Part shown: positions 12,372 to 23,094 of the stretch, one piece after another
Numbering within the stretch: the first letter of the stretch is position 1
How the letters are laid out: the number at the start of each line of letters is the position of its first letter
Origin: Notospermus geniculatus
Taxonomy: Eukaryota; Nemertea; Pilidiophora; Heteronemertea; Lineidae
Reading direction: 5' to 3'
Length of the DNA: 64,000 bases
NCBI GenBank assembly: GCA_002633025.1
Contig: NMRB01001599.1
Coordinates: forward strand, 49,800 to 113,799
The notes under the pieces: generated by a model
Seen by the model: only the letters and a program-made list of their open reading frames with translations
Databases searched by the model: none
Told to the model about the DNA's origin: nothing
Translations under genes and position numbers: made by a program

Positions 12372-13151
12372 AAGCCTATGCGGCGCGAAGCAAGTTGCCG
12401 TCAGGGATGTTGAGAAAGTAACACAATACGGTACTTCGGAACCATTGGCGTGTACAAACTGAGAGCGGTCAGCGCCGGCGATCGCGCGACAAGATCTAAA
12501 GCATGGCGCACACCTGAGACCAAAATCGTGCGACCACCGACGAGACTAAAGGGCTCCGCACACTGGCGACTAAAATGGGGGCGACTACCGATGCGACTAC
12601 TACGTCGCCTGCCATAATTACCTTTGCGGTCGATCAATGATGTTATCCACGACATCACTGATCTTCCAAAGAAGCATTGTCGCAAACAAGTCAACAAAAA
12701 CTAAAAAAACTGAAAAATGTTCAGTCGCTTCTGTGGTCGCAAGGCCGGTCGCCTACAAAATCGCTCGAAAAAATCGCTAATGTGCGGTGCCCTTAAAGAC
12801 CACGACGTCGAAGGCAGCCATCGGGGTGCGAGGTCGCTCGCCGACCACACTTGCGACCATTTCAGTGAACCATCCGCAAACGACTAAGCCTATGCGGCGC
12901 GAAGCAAGTTGCCGTCAGGGATGTTGAGAAAGTAACACAATACGGTACTTCGGAACCATTGGCGTGTACAAACTGAGAACGGTCAGCGCCGGCGATCGCG
13001 CGACAAGATCTAAAGCATGGCGCACACCTGAGACCAAAATCGTGCGACCACCGACGAGACTAAAGACCACGACGTCGAAGGCAGCCATCGGGGTGCGAGG
13101 TCGCTCGCCGACCACACTTGCGACCATTTCAGTGAACCATCCGCAAACGAC
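12372..13151 (+). repeat. tandem duplication, one copy filled by a MITE
   Basis: 12372-12885 and 12886-13151 are near-identical (GCCTATGCGGCGCGAAGCAA start), offset 514. The only large difference is the 244 bp element plus TAA in the first copy. Confidence 0.9.
12550..12793 (+). mobile_element. PIF/Harbinger-type MITE
   Basis: Ends AGGGCTCCGCACACTGGCGA and AGGGCACCGCACATTAGCGA (inverse). TAA on both sides (12547-12549, 12794-12796); the empty site TAA is at 13061-13063. Confidence 0.9.
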
Positions 13152-13295
13152 TGACGACCTCCGGTAGCGACTGAAGTCACGATTATTGTGGCGTCGCATC
13201 GGAATCGTTTGCGGACGAACGTTTCGTCCTTTTTGTGTCGGTCGACTTGTTGCAAAGTCAGTCAGCCTTTGCGACCGAAAATTAAACATGTTGGG

Positions 13296-13825
13296 CCGTA
13301 TTCATAAAGGGTGTTTAGCCTAATCAGCGTACAAATTCCGCATTACACAGGTTAAAGGCCTAGAAACTATTGTTCTGCCTTCTGTATGCTGCCTGATCTC
13401 TAGCATTTAGGGTGGGTATACACTACAGGTGATTCGCCCAACGCATGCGACGGTTCTTTGTCATTTCATGCCGCAATGCCTTCCAAACAAAAGCGATTCG
13501 CGTGCGATGCCAAATCGCTTGGCGAATCGCTTCTAGGGTGCACCCACCGTTCCCCACACGATGATCACACACGTCTATCTTTCCTGCGTCTTAGTGTGGG
13601 AGGACAAAAGAAAGTGTTGGACAAATTCTAGACAAGCCTGCCTGATCGTTCAACATTTCCTTTGTCCTCTTGGACTTGTGACGCAGGATAGTTAGACGCG
13701 TCTAATTATCCTGCGGGTAAACGCCTCTGGTGAAGCACCATACAGACATCAGACAATAATTATCTAGGCCTTTAACCTGTGTTATGCAGAATTTGTACGG
13801 TGATTAGGCTAAACACCCTTAATCG
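13296..13825 (+). repeat. foldback element with inner elements
   Basis: Inverted arms around 13310-13370 and 13760-13820 (ACAGGTTAAAGGCCTAGA). Inner inverted GGGTGGGTATACACT-type block near 13409-13555. Confidence 0.65.
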
Positions 13826-13917
13826 CGCGATGATCACCCTTTTTGAACACGGTCCGTTGAATTTTTTGGTCTCTTGATGCGATCGAATTTCTTTCGTCTC
13901 CGTTGGCCATTGAAACC

Positions 13918-14095
13918 GGTGTTTTACCTGCCAGTGTACCTGTGGGTCAGTGTGTCCCCTTATTGTTTGGGAAACGCTGGCAGATAGATCGAAATGTTTC
14001 TCTGTGTGTCCCCTATTGTCAATTCGTAGCTTATTCCGTCAGACAAATAGGAGGGGAACGCTCACAAATGGGGAACACTGGCAGATGTTACACCG
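13918..14095 (+). repeat. relative of the 6609-6788 MITE
   Basis: Shares GTTTCTCTGTGTGTCCCC, CTTATTCCGTCAG and the TGTTACACCGG end. Confidence 0.55.
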
Positions 14096-14883
14096 GTCAT
14101 TCAGATCTCCCAGTGCCACGATCTTTGGCAAACAATGTAACGACCACTCAAGCAAATCAGATATGAGACGAGAACAATTAATCGCGCGACCACAGTCGCT
14201 TGGTGCAACGATCTGCCGCAGACTATAGGCGACAAATCCTGCGAATCACCAGTCGCCCCAACAGGGCAGCATCCTTTAAAATCGCACGAAAAATCCCAGG
14301 TGTGCGCCATGTTTAATTTTATATTTGGTCGCGCAAACTTCGACAAAGTGTCCGTGGAATCCCTGATAAGCGCTGTGTTGGCAAGAATTCGCTTGACTTC
14401 GCCGGTGTGAAAGGAATCCAAGTCCCCCTGGAATCTAAGTCCGGTCTTATTGTTCAGCAAGGGATTAGGATATATATGGCTACAGAGACCATGACCGTTC
14501 GAATATAACCTTACAATAGCGGGCTATTGTTTGGCGGATCTGCATTCCTAGGTCGCTGATTCCTGTCACACCTGTCTTCGCTTTGCTGCCTCGCCAGTTC
14601 ACTTGCATTATGCACGCAATCTACAGACACAGAGTGCGGGTTATGAAAATCATGTGTGCTTCGGTTGCTCGTGGTTGATTTTGACGATGGTTGCGTGAGT
14701 TTGGATGCCGACCATACGATAATGTCAAACAAGTGCGATAAGTAGATGTCAGCACACGCGAAGCCGAATCAGACGTATTGCCAACAAAGCGTCTGAATTG
14801 GCGACTTGTGTGGTTTGATTTCCAGGTCGAACCAAATCACTGCCTCTGCTTGATTCACCTCTGGGATATCTTCGACATTGCGC

Positions 14884-14911
14884 CTGAGGAAGACCCCGAT
14901 TGGGGTCGAAA
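14884..14911 (+). ncRNA. hammerhead-ribozyme-like core
   Basis: CTGAGGA, a stem GACCCC-GATT-GGGGTC, then GAAA: the strictly required core order of type I hammerheads. Flanking stems I and III look weak, so activity is uncertain. It marks a Penelope-like/retrozyme-like repeat. Confidence 0.5.
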
Positions 14912-15049
14912 ATTTGCGAAATATTCTGAGACGACTTTCCGATTAATTGTATACTGTGTGTCGTTTTTGTGCTGTTTTTTGGATATACAGCCTCTGCTTG
15001 AGTACTATGTTATTCAGGATTTAATACTCTAAACACTGCTAAAGGTGCC

Positions 15050-15255
15050 CACAGGTCGACATTGCGTACTGAAGCAACTCGCGGCAACTAGCTTTCAGGC
15101 GATGGAAGCAACTCGGAGTGACTGATCAGTTGCCGATTTTGTCGACCTGAGCGTTGCGTCTCCGAGCAACTGCCGGATGCATGAGCGTGCTGTTCGACGT
15201 ATAACTGCCAGTTGCTCCGAGTTCCTCTCAATCGCTGAAATGTCGACCTGGTGGT
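15050..15255 (+). repeat. foldback element
   Basis: CAGGTCGACATT and its inverse AATGTCGACCTG bound the block; GAAGCAACTCG inverted inside. Confidence 0.6.
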
Positions 15256-15304
15256 TTTTTGATCTGCGACGGATCCGTCGAGTATCGCAGGCCGGAGTGG
15301 ACAC

Positions 15305-15495
15305 AATTCATATTTAATGTCCACATTAATTTCGATTTTATGTCCGCATTAAATCAAGAATTTATATCCACACTAAATCAACCAATGGCAGCTGAGTTTT
15401 TAATGTGGATATAAAATCGCACTACTTATTTAATATCCATATAAATTCGTATTTTATGTCCCCATTAAATCACGAATTAATATCCACATAAAATC
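15305..15495 (+). repeat. interspersed short repeat array
   Basis: Seven to eight degenerate units of the form TTTAATGTCCACATTAAATC at about 25-45 bp spacing, in both senses. Not coding. Confidence 0.6.
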
Positions 15496-15941
15496 CACCA
15501 ATCACGGATAAGGACTTTTGGACGGATGTGAGTGTTATCGATCGCTTCCGTCCACAATTCCGTCGCTTCCGTCCAAAAATCCGTTTTTACTCGAGAGAAT
15601 AACTAGCCTGTACCTACCGCCACCGTCCCGAGATTCGCGCGGCGAACCGAACTGGCCCGAGGAAGGTGGAGGTAGGCTATGTCGCTTTTACACGGGAAAA
15701 ACCGAACCCTCCTGGATCCAGTCTCCATCCGGAACGCAGCCGCACCGTATATAAAGGGCTTGTCTCGTGAAGCCCCCCCCCCAAATAGGTGCTTAAAGAA
15801 TGAAGCCTTAGTTTTAAGCACACATTGAAAAATCTACAGGCAGAGCACTAATGTATTCACACAGAACATAGTACATTTTACACTAGGCCTTTCTCAATTC
15901 AATACAGTGCCGCTTAATTTACTTCAAAATTGAAAAGATAC

Positions 15942-16197
15942 TTTAAAGATAATGTATCATGACTTCATTGTTTACGTTCAGTGTTTGGAAACATGGATGT
16001 TTACATTATGTTATTTTGGACTTTTGGGACATGCCGACCCACCAAATTGAATACTTTCGGCATCAAAAGAATTTCTAGAGGGGCATGCCACCAAAAATTA
16101 CTCATAAGACAAAAAAGAAATGACATAAACAAACAAAATGTAAATAAACAATGATTTCCGTGGCCCGCGAAAATACCCGTGATACATTATCTTTAAG
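15942..16197 (+). mobile_element. MITE with CTTTAAAGATAATGTATCA ends
   Basis: Left TTAAAGATAATGTATCATG, right its inverse (CGTGATACATTATCTTTAA). No coding. Confidence 0.75.
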
Positions 16198-16649
16198 AAA
16201 AGGGGGTGGTTATTTTAGTAAGCAAAATGCTTGAGGGAGAAATTGTTGTTTGACGGCAAGCAAACAATCGTAGTCATATGCAATCGTATAAAATATTGAT
16301 GACCACCGGTCTGCATGGGTCAATGAAAATGAAATCCAGTTATAATCAATTAGAATTAATTAATTATGGAAACAGCCATGCAATAGATGGCATCCTTCTA
16401 CATGTACCGTTTTCGACTCACCGGCTTGCCCTCTACGCAAGGCATCGAGAGGAATGCGACATATTAAGAGTGACACACAAGGAGAATGTTCAGTCTGCTT
16501 GTCATGTAAGAACGAATTAACTGCTTCGCAAGTAAGTGCTGGACAATAATATGCTGATGGCAAGCACATACCGGTATCGTCTAATCAATATGCATTAGGG
16601 CCGGGATATGCTTGCCAAGCAAGGACTATTTTAGCATTATATGGCAAGC

Positions 16650-16775
16650 TCTTGCCACTGGGAAATGGACTCGCTGTTTCTCTCGTGTGTCGCCCATTGT
16701 CAAGTCGCGGCTTATTCCATCAGTCTGTTGTAATGGCACACGGGCCACACTGAAAAACGTTACACCGGCGTTATG
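16650..16775 (+). repeat. relative of the 6609-6788 MITE
   Basis: Shares GACTCGCTGTTTCTCT, GTCAAGTCG and ACTGAAAAACGTTACACC; the left end is missing. Confidence 0.55.
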
Positions 16776-16825
16776 TAAGAAAACACGTCTGCTCGGATTG
16801 TCAACTGTACTGAGGTTTTATACAT

Positions 16826-17875
16826 CTATTGTGTCAAACCACGGAACATTCTAAATACCTCGCGCCGAAACTGTCTCCCACTTACGCAGTAGAGGATAAA
16901 GTTGATTGTGTTGTTTAGGTAAGCAAGAAGATTTGTTACTGCATGACAAAGGATTTTTTGTGTCGTTTGTTTCCAGGTTGGCATATCAGTGTAGGTAAAA
17001 TATATGAAATAAACAGAGACAGGCGTTGTTAATAAGATGAAAACAAGACTAACAGTTGTCAACATGTACGTCATACTGGTCAACTGAGATGACTGACCGT
17101 CTGATCGCCCTCCACTATTCTTGAGTTCTTTACGTTCTGTCTGTCTCCTCACGACTGTGAAAAGTATGGAGCAGTTACAGAACCCGATAACAATGAATGG
17201 CAAACACGAATAGACCAACAGGTCAATCCAAGGCCACACCTTCCTCCAATAGTAATCGTACTCCGCCTTGTTAGTGCAATGAAAGTTACCAGTTTCAGAA
17301 AAATACAAGTGATGGGTGAAAAATATTTGTGAATTTAAGGCAAACAGAAATATGAAAAGAATGGCCACACTTAAGGAAACCGATCGCTTTGTACATATGG
17401 CTCTTGCCTTTAAAGGAAAAGAGACAGATATCCATCTTTCGACTGTCAAACATGCGACATTCCAACTGGCAAACTGCAGACAGAAGTATGTGGAGAAGGC
17501 ATGAACTGGACAGGAAATGTACGACAGTTTTCGAAGGTCAATCTGAAACAAAAAGAAGACCGATTGACGAAAGAGTCCTGTCCAAAGCACGGCGGTGTCT
17601 ATTAAAGCAAGTAAAATGAGTAAAATCCTCGTGGATGCTTTGCCAAACTTTCGTCTCAGCAAGACGAGTACAGTTAAGGTATTCAACACTGTCCCAAATA
17701 TTAATAGAAACGGAGGTACCCATTTCCAGAGGAGTAAATGAAGTCGCCATTCCCAGAATCGATTTAGATATTCCTCCAGAGAGGTGTAATCACTGTGAGT
17801 CGCCCTTTGGTCGAGTCCTGCCGGAACAGCCTCAGTGGTATTACTTGACGTCAATTCGTAAATACTCATTTTCAT
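16826..17875 (-). CDS. rhodopsin-family G-protein-coupled receptor, peptide-receptor-like, intronless
   Basis: 349 residues in a single exon with seven hydrophobic segments. The N-terminus has an N-glycosylation site (N12-T-T). TM2 has the conserved Asp (LLALID). TM3 follows a Cys (SCPVHAF) and ends in E-R-W in place of DRY. A partner Cys lies in loop 2 (FHCTNKAEY). TM5 has LPF, TM6 has LLTTPVS with the conserved Pro, and TM7 has NNTINFILY, so Pro of NPxxY is Phe. A basic helix 8 follows (GRQFRREVFRMF). The TM7 pattern and length resemble invertebrate FMRFamide/TRH/GPR139-like receptors, often intronless and expanded in marine deuterostomes. The ligand cannot be told. ATG 17873-17875 is the first in frame; TGA is not needed upstream because 5' UTR features are not visible. 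Confidence 0.93.
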   Translation of the reverse strand: MKMSIYELTSSNTTEAVPAGLDQRATHSDYTSLEEYLNRFWEWRLHLLLWKWVPPFLLIFGTVLNTLTVLVLLRRKFGKASTRILLILLALIDTAVLWTGLFRQSVFFLFQIDLRKLSYISCPVHAFSTYFCLQFASWNVACLTVERWISVSFPLKARAICTKRSVSLSVAILFIFLFALNSQIFFTHHLYFSETGNFHCTNKAEYDYYWRKVWPWIDLLVYSCLPFIVIGFCNCSILFTVVRRQTERKELKNSGGRSDGQSSQLTSMTYMLTTVSLVFILLTTPVSVYFIYFTYTDMPTWKQTTQKILCHAVTNLLAYLNNTINFILYCVSGRQFRREVFRMFRGLTQ

Positions 17876-17879
17876 GTTA

Positions 17880-18720
17880 ATTGGATTAATTGATATCCAG
17901 ATAATTTCCAGAGGTCTTCACCCATTTTGTGAACCCCACTCGGAAATAGAATCCGTCCTTTAATGACTGTTTTATGGGCTAAGCTGCAAATACTCGAAAC
18001 GACGGCTTGAATACGCTTGAAAAATTATACATGTACAACAAAAATAAGTACTAAGAGATCTCGACAAATTCAATCGACTTTCTCTTCATTCACGAAATTC
18101 CGTAGCATCAACCGGAGACAAGATAATACAACATGGCGTCGATACTTCTGAGGAGGACTGACGATGCCAAATTCACGAACAAGATGCTTCAAGAATTCTA
18201 GTTCTAAAAACTAAACTTGAAACTCTTTAAAGGGGTAATTATACCCGAACCGTGCACCTTTGTTGATCAAAACACTTGATAAGGAACGAAGAAAACAAAA
18301 GGAAATCGTCAATGCAGGTTGCACATTTAATCAGCCGAATAAGAAGAAAAGATGACTCGGAGAAGCATTTCTTTGGCCGTGCCGTTCGGCAAGACATCAA
18401 GGTTTCAGTACGTACAGTACAGGTGGAATAACTGGAAATCTGCTCGTATTTCATCAGATATTTCTTGACTCCCGTCGTACTTGTGATCCTGAATTTCAAA
18501 AGCCATCGGAACCACGGAACAAGAGTAATGTAACCGAAACTGCTAATGTGACGGTGTCATTGTTTTGGATCCTGCATTTAAAAAAACTGATTTCTAAGGT
18601 TCAAAGGAAATCTGGAAAAAGGTGCAGTCATGATGTAGTCAGTGGCACTGTGCATTTTCACTTACCTCAACAACAACAAAGGTCATCTTTTTTTCCGTTG
18701 ACCTGATTACAACTTCACTG
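17880..18720. other. no gene recognised upstream of the GPCR
   Basis: Unique-looking sequence, presumably the receptor's promoter region. No domain, hairpin or repeat was recognised. Confidence 0.5.
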
Positions 18721-18768
18721 TAAAAACTAATAAAAAAATAATATAATAAAAAAAGGAGTCGTCCTCCA

Positions 18769-19130
18769 AAAACCTCGCAAATTTTCGACCCCAACAGGGG
18801 TCTTCTTCAGGCCGGCACTTGGGCTACCAAGTGCCGGCCTGAAGAAGTGTCGAGCTACCAGAAGTGTAATGAGCTGTATCCCAACATTACAAGTAAATCT
18901 GAAATAAAGAAATCCTGTGCAAACAGGGGGTGTGGAAAGTAATAGTTGAATAGAAACAAAGCCCCACTGTTGAGTACTGGAGCTAACTGCAAAGAGAAGA
19001 CCTGTAAAACAGAAACAGAGTATGATTCGTACACGTGTGATCATGGCTAAACCGAAACATATGCATGGGTGATAGTGCGGATTGAATGTAAAAAAAAAAC
19101 AAATCCCACCGGCCAATGTAGTTCATAAAC
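18769..19130 (-). repeat. Penelope/retrozyme-like repeat with hammerhead-like core
   Basis: Minus-strand CTGAAGA (18804-18810), stem GACCCC-TGTT-GGGGTC, GAAA (18783-18786). A short palindrome follows (GTGCCGGCCTGAAGAAG again inverted at 18830). The body recurs at 21885-22105. Confidence 0.6.
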
Positions 19131-19394
19131 ACGAAGCGCATTGAGCTTCCCTTCTATTGTTTGCGAAATCATACATGTAACGAGCAGCCCGCGCGTTGTG
19201 AGCGCTTATGGCAAGCGTATTGTCCAGTTAGTAAAAAACCTATATTTTTGCAATAAAACCTACTATTATGCTTAAAAGGTTTTTTGACAAAAACTAAATT
19301 TTTCTCCTAAAAAAACTACTTTTTGTCATAAAACTTAGAAAAACTAGAAATTTAGAAAAACTTAGAAATTATTAATTTTACAATAGTACTTTTG

Positions 19395-19655
19395 TAGTAA
19401 TTTTACAGAAATTGCCCGCAGCAGAGTCCCCGGCATTTTCTGTAAATTTACATATGGTATGATTCATATTTTCCTGTATTGGTTGGACTCCATTGGACAT
19501 CCCATTATGATGCCTTCTGAGAGCAGTACGAAAATATAATTCGGTCAGCCTCCAGTCAAGTCTCTGTTAACATGGTTAACATTTATTTAAGTCTGTAATT
19601 TTACAGATCCAGTCCTGGGGACTCTGCTGCACAGATTTTCTGTAAAATCCTCTGT
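19395..19655 (+). repeat. foldback element
   Basis: GCAGCAGAGTCCCC and GGGGACTCTGCTGC with flanking TTTTACAGA/TCTGTAAAA pairs. Confidence 0.7.
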
Positions 19656-20164
19656 TATTTCTAACAGTGCACACGAGTGGAATCAGTGGAAATGTAGTGA
19701 TCATATAGAATTTCAACAGAATTCTTGATTGTTTTGCGATTGGCGAAATCGTGCAGAATATCCTTCAAGCAGTTCCATTACTTTTCGACGGACAAGGGAG
19801 CTTTGGTTAGTGCTCAAGTATAATAAGATATATTTACCGAAAACTGCCCCTTAACTAACCATAGGCCGAAAATCATTAAACGACAGAATTGACCAAGTAT
19901 AAATATGTTCCTTCATCACTTATTGGCGAAATGACTAATCAGCTGGGTCGACATGTCAGCCTCTGTTGAGGCAGCGATAACTTGATGATGTTATCCCATC
20001 AATTCATATGTAATCAGGATGTTTACTGAGCACAGCTTAAATGCTAAAAGCGGCGTATTTGTGCAGTATCGACCGACCAGGTCCGGCCCTTAAGGTCTGT
20101 TTGACTACTTGAAGTGGTTATATCGAACTCTATGACCGTGTGAAAACGATGAATTTACTCTACA

Positions 20165-20590
20165 ACCCATCTTGACATTCGGAACTTCCGAAGGCAACTG
20201 CTCGGCAATTTCCGTAGACACTCGCATTTCCCCTCGGACACAATTCCAAGGCAGCCATATTGAACGCGCAATGATTTCAATGCGTTCCTGGTGGTTTGGA
20301 TGCGGTTCGCCTCACACCTGCGCATGAACAAAATAGGGCACACAAAAACGTTGCGTTTTTGATCAATAATTGGCAGATTGGGTGAGATAACGGTAAGTTT
20401 ATATATAATATTATATAATATGGCTCAAATAATCCAGCAAATAAGGTTGAACATCTTAATAGGCCAAAATTCGGCCAAAATAGTTCCACGCTCGATCACG
20501 TGGCTGCCTTGGACTTGTGTCCGAGGTGAATTTCGCCCCCAGTGGACAGATAAGCAGTTCGCCTCAGGTCGTTCCGAATGCCATCTTGAC
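20165..20590 (+). repeat. foldback element
   Basis: Arms 20165-20260 and 20501-20590, e.g. TCGGACACAATTCCAAGGC and its inverse. Confidence 0.65.
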
Positions 20591-21149
20591 TGCCAAGGGT
20601 TTGGGACATCGCTCCGCCCTCCGACTACGCTCACACACAAACCCTTGACGAACTTCGCTGTGGTGAGCTGTTTTCAACCGGATGTTCCTGTTTGTGGATT
20701 GACTCCCGCTTAGGTTTATGATAATCGTTTTTCTTCATGGATCGTTAACATCTGCAATAAATCTGAAAATTTATAAATACCACGCCGGTCTTTCTGTACA
20801 CCTACCTTCTCTGTTTTAGAAAATTTCATTATTTTTGTTCAACAGCATAGTTCATGCGAATAGTGGGTAAATCGCAGTTGATAAAATGGCTGGACAATTT
20901 GTGACCATCCTCGTTCCTAATACTTTCCAACCACAAAATACACAGCGGTTGGTTTAACTGGCTTGTTGCCAACCTGGCAGCGAGGTTGGCTAACAAGTGT
21001 CCTGATCATGCTGATTGGTGCACGAGGTGCGAGGGAAACACAAATCACGGCGAAGTTCTCCATGGGTTTGTGCGTATGAAGTATGAGGTAGTACAGACAC
21101 TACACTCGTCCCTAGTGCCCTCGAGCTTAATACTAGTTATACGCTGTCA

Positions 21150-21485
21150 ACCACTGGCATAGTCTCGTGCCACCAGACTCTTGCAATTTCCAATAAATTT
21201 CCAATTTTAGAGTCTGGTCCGTATGGTTACTTTGACTTGTAATGTTGTAAAACCATCATGGCGGACAATCTACGCGATGACTGATGACGTAGAACACAAC
21301 TACACTGCACGGCATGCATGCATGCATAATACATTGGTAGTGACTAGCCAATCAGCGAAGCTCCCCTTATTTTGAATTTTCGGAATAAGAAAATTCAATG
21401 AGAATTGCGTTCCGTGCCAGACCCTGGGTCTGGCGACCTCGGAGTATGACCGAGGGGCTGGTTGCGCGAGACTACCACTGGCACA
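21150..21485 (+). repeat. foldback element
   Basis: CCACTGGCATAGTCTCGTGC and its inverse near 21460-21484. Confidence 0.6.
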
Positions 21486-21497
21486 GATCGGGCCTAA

Positions 21498-21669
21498 TCA
21501 TGTTTCTGAACGCTAGATGGCGCAAACTGTCATCACCCGATCAGCGACCAGTATTTCACGCAACTAGGGGGAAACATAAAGCATTTTCTTATTGGCTGAT
21601 CGCTCATTGGCTGGTTGATCGAGCGCGTTCGTCAACAACTGTTAGTGACATCTAGTGTTCAGAAATGGA
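21498..21669 (+). repeat. MITE with TTTCTGAACGCTAGATG ends
   Basis: Inverted ends at 21500-21520 and 21645-21668 (CATCTAGTGTTCAGAAA). Confidence 0.65.
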
Positions 21670-21884
21670 CTTTGGCACCAAGTGTTTCAGTGGTTGAGGG
21701 TGACAGCTTCGAGCGGAGGCCGATACCACTGAATTATTGAGTGTGTACAGACACATGGTAGGCCATGATGTCTACAACCAAACATTGCAGTTTTGAATGA
21801 AAGTTTGTCATCAACGTATTTCAATACGAATCTACCTTTTTCCTTAAGGGAATGAAAAACAGGAAGTTAACTTCCAGAATCTTG

Positions 21885-22105
21885 CAAATTTTCGACCCAT
21901 CTTCAGGCTGGCACTTTCAAGTCGAGCTACCAGAAGTGTAATGAGCTGGATCCCAACATTACAAGTAAATCTGAAATTAAGAAACCCTGTGCAAACAGGA
22001 GGTGTGGAAAGTAATAATTGAATAGAAACAAAGCTCCATTGTTGAGTGCTGGAGCTAATTGAAGACCTGTAAAACAGAAACAGAGTATGATTAGTACACG
22101 TGTGA
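21885..22105 (-). repeat. second copy of the 18769-19130 repeat
   Basis: Shares GTCGAGCTACCAGAAGTGTA and CCCAACATTACAAGTAAATC; the hammerhead-like stem is partly deleted. Confidence 0.65.
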
Positions 22106-22756
22106 TTTGGAAAAGAGTCATATAAATTATGGCTTGTGTAATTAGTGAGTAAACGTATGGAGAAAGAGACAAAAGAGGCAATAGAGCTGCAAACTGCACA
22201 CTCCAAAAACAGGCTGGAGCGTACAGAACATTTTAATCAGCTGGCTGGGCATGTCAATATCTATCCGATAGGAGTGATTTGATAATGTTATGATATTTGG
22301 ATATGCCGTTTGTTGAGGACGATGGTGATCAACAAGTGTTTAAAGGTCCACTTTACAAAATGCCAATCTTAACGAGAGTGGGCTGAGCGTGAACATCGTT
22401 TGTGAGTGACCATAGACGCTTAGGCATGTTAGGTACGTCATACTTCCACCCCGAACTTCATCACATGGATATACATGTTAAGTCGCCCAGATTACATTTT
22501 ACTTCACCCGATTGTTTTAAATTATTGTTGTCGTTTGTTTTGGCGTATTTATTTTGACAATAAAGAATGTTTAACCAGGTGGTTATTAGAAGTGACAGGT
22601 CATCGATCTATTTCAAATGTCCCACGCCTATTTAATCTGTTGTATGATCATTTTAATCGTCCATTTTACGATTTCGTAAATTGGCGTTGACGTGTTGTCA
22701 GAGAAATCAATTTGCCGAAAATTGAGGAGGGTTCAACACACGAGATAGACTCGGCA

Positions 22757-23094
22757 ATGGAATTTCAGCTTGTTTTCAGCACGGCCTGGCGTGCCTGGGC
22801 CGTCTTGTTCTTCTTGGCTATCGCCTTCCACTCTCTGAAAGGAGAACGCTTCCCGCGATCAGTCGAGGATGACATCGATAGCTTCGTTAAGGACTTCATG
22901 AAGTGCAACAACGCCGTTGTCCCAGGGTTGACCCTCGCCGTCGTACATGGCCAAAAAAGCATGTTGCGAGGCTACGGTGTGACAGAACCCCGAACCAACA
23001 ACAAAGTGGACCACAAAACACTTTTCTGCATCGGTAGCGTCTCGAAGAGCTTCACTGCAGTTGTTGTAGGAAAAGCGTTGCAAGACAGCAAAAG
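22757..23094 (+). CDS. hydrolase copy 1, exon 1 (signal peptide and SxxK)
   Basis: Exon 1 carries the signal peptide (hydrophobic core AVLFFLAIAF) and the active-site SVSK at residues 94-97. It ends AAAAG|GTAAAC in phase 2. An upstream in-frame TTG at 22712 is not needed; ATG 22757 directly precedes the hydrophobic stretch. Confidence 0.92.

Noticed and set aside
12401-13289. Two similar minus-strand frames of 98 and 124 codons
   Set aside because: Their similarity comes from the tandem duplication and they run into the MITE; no domain.
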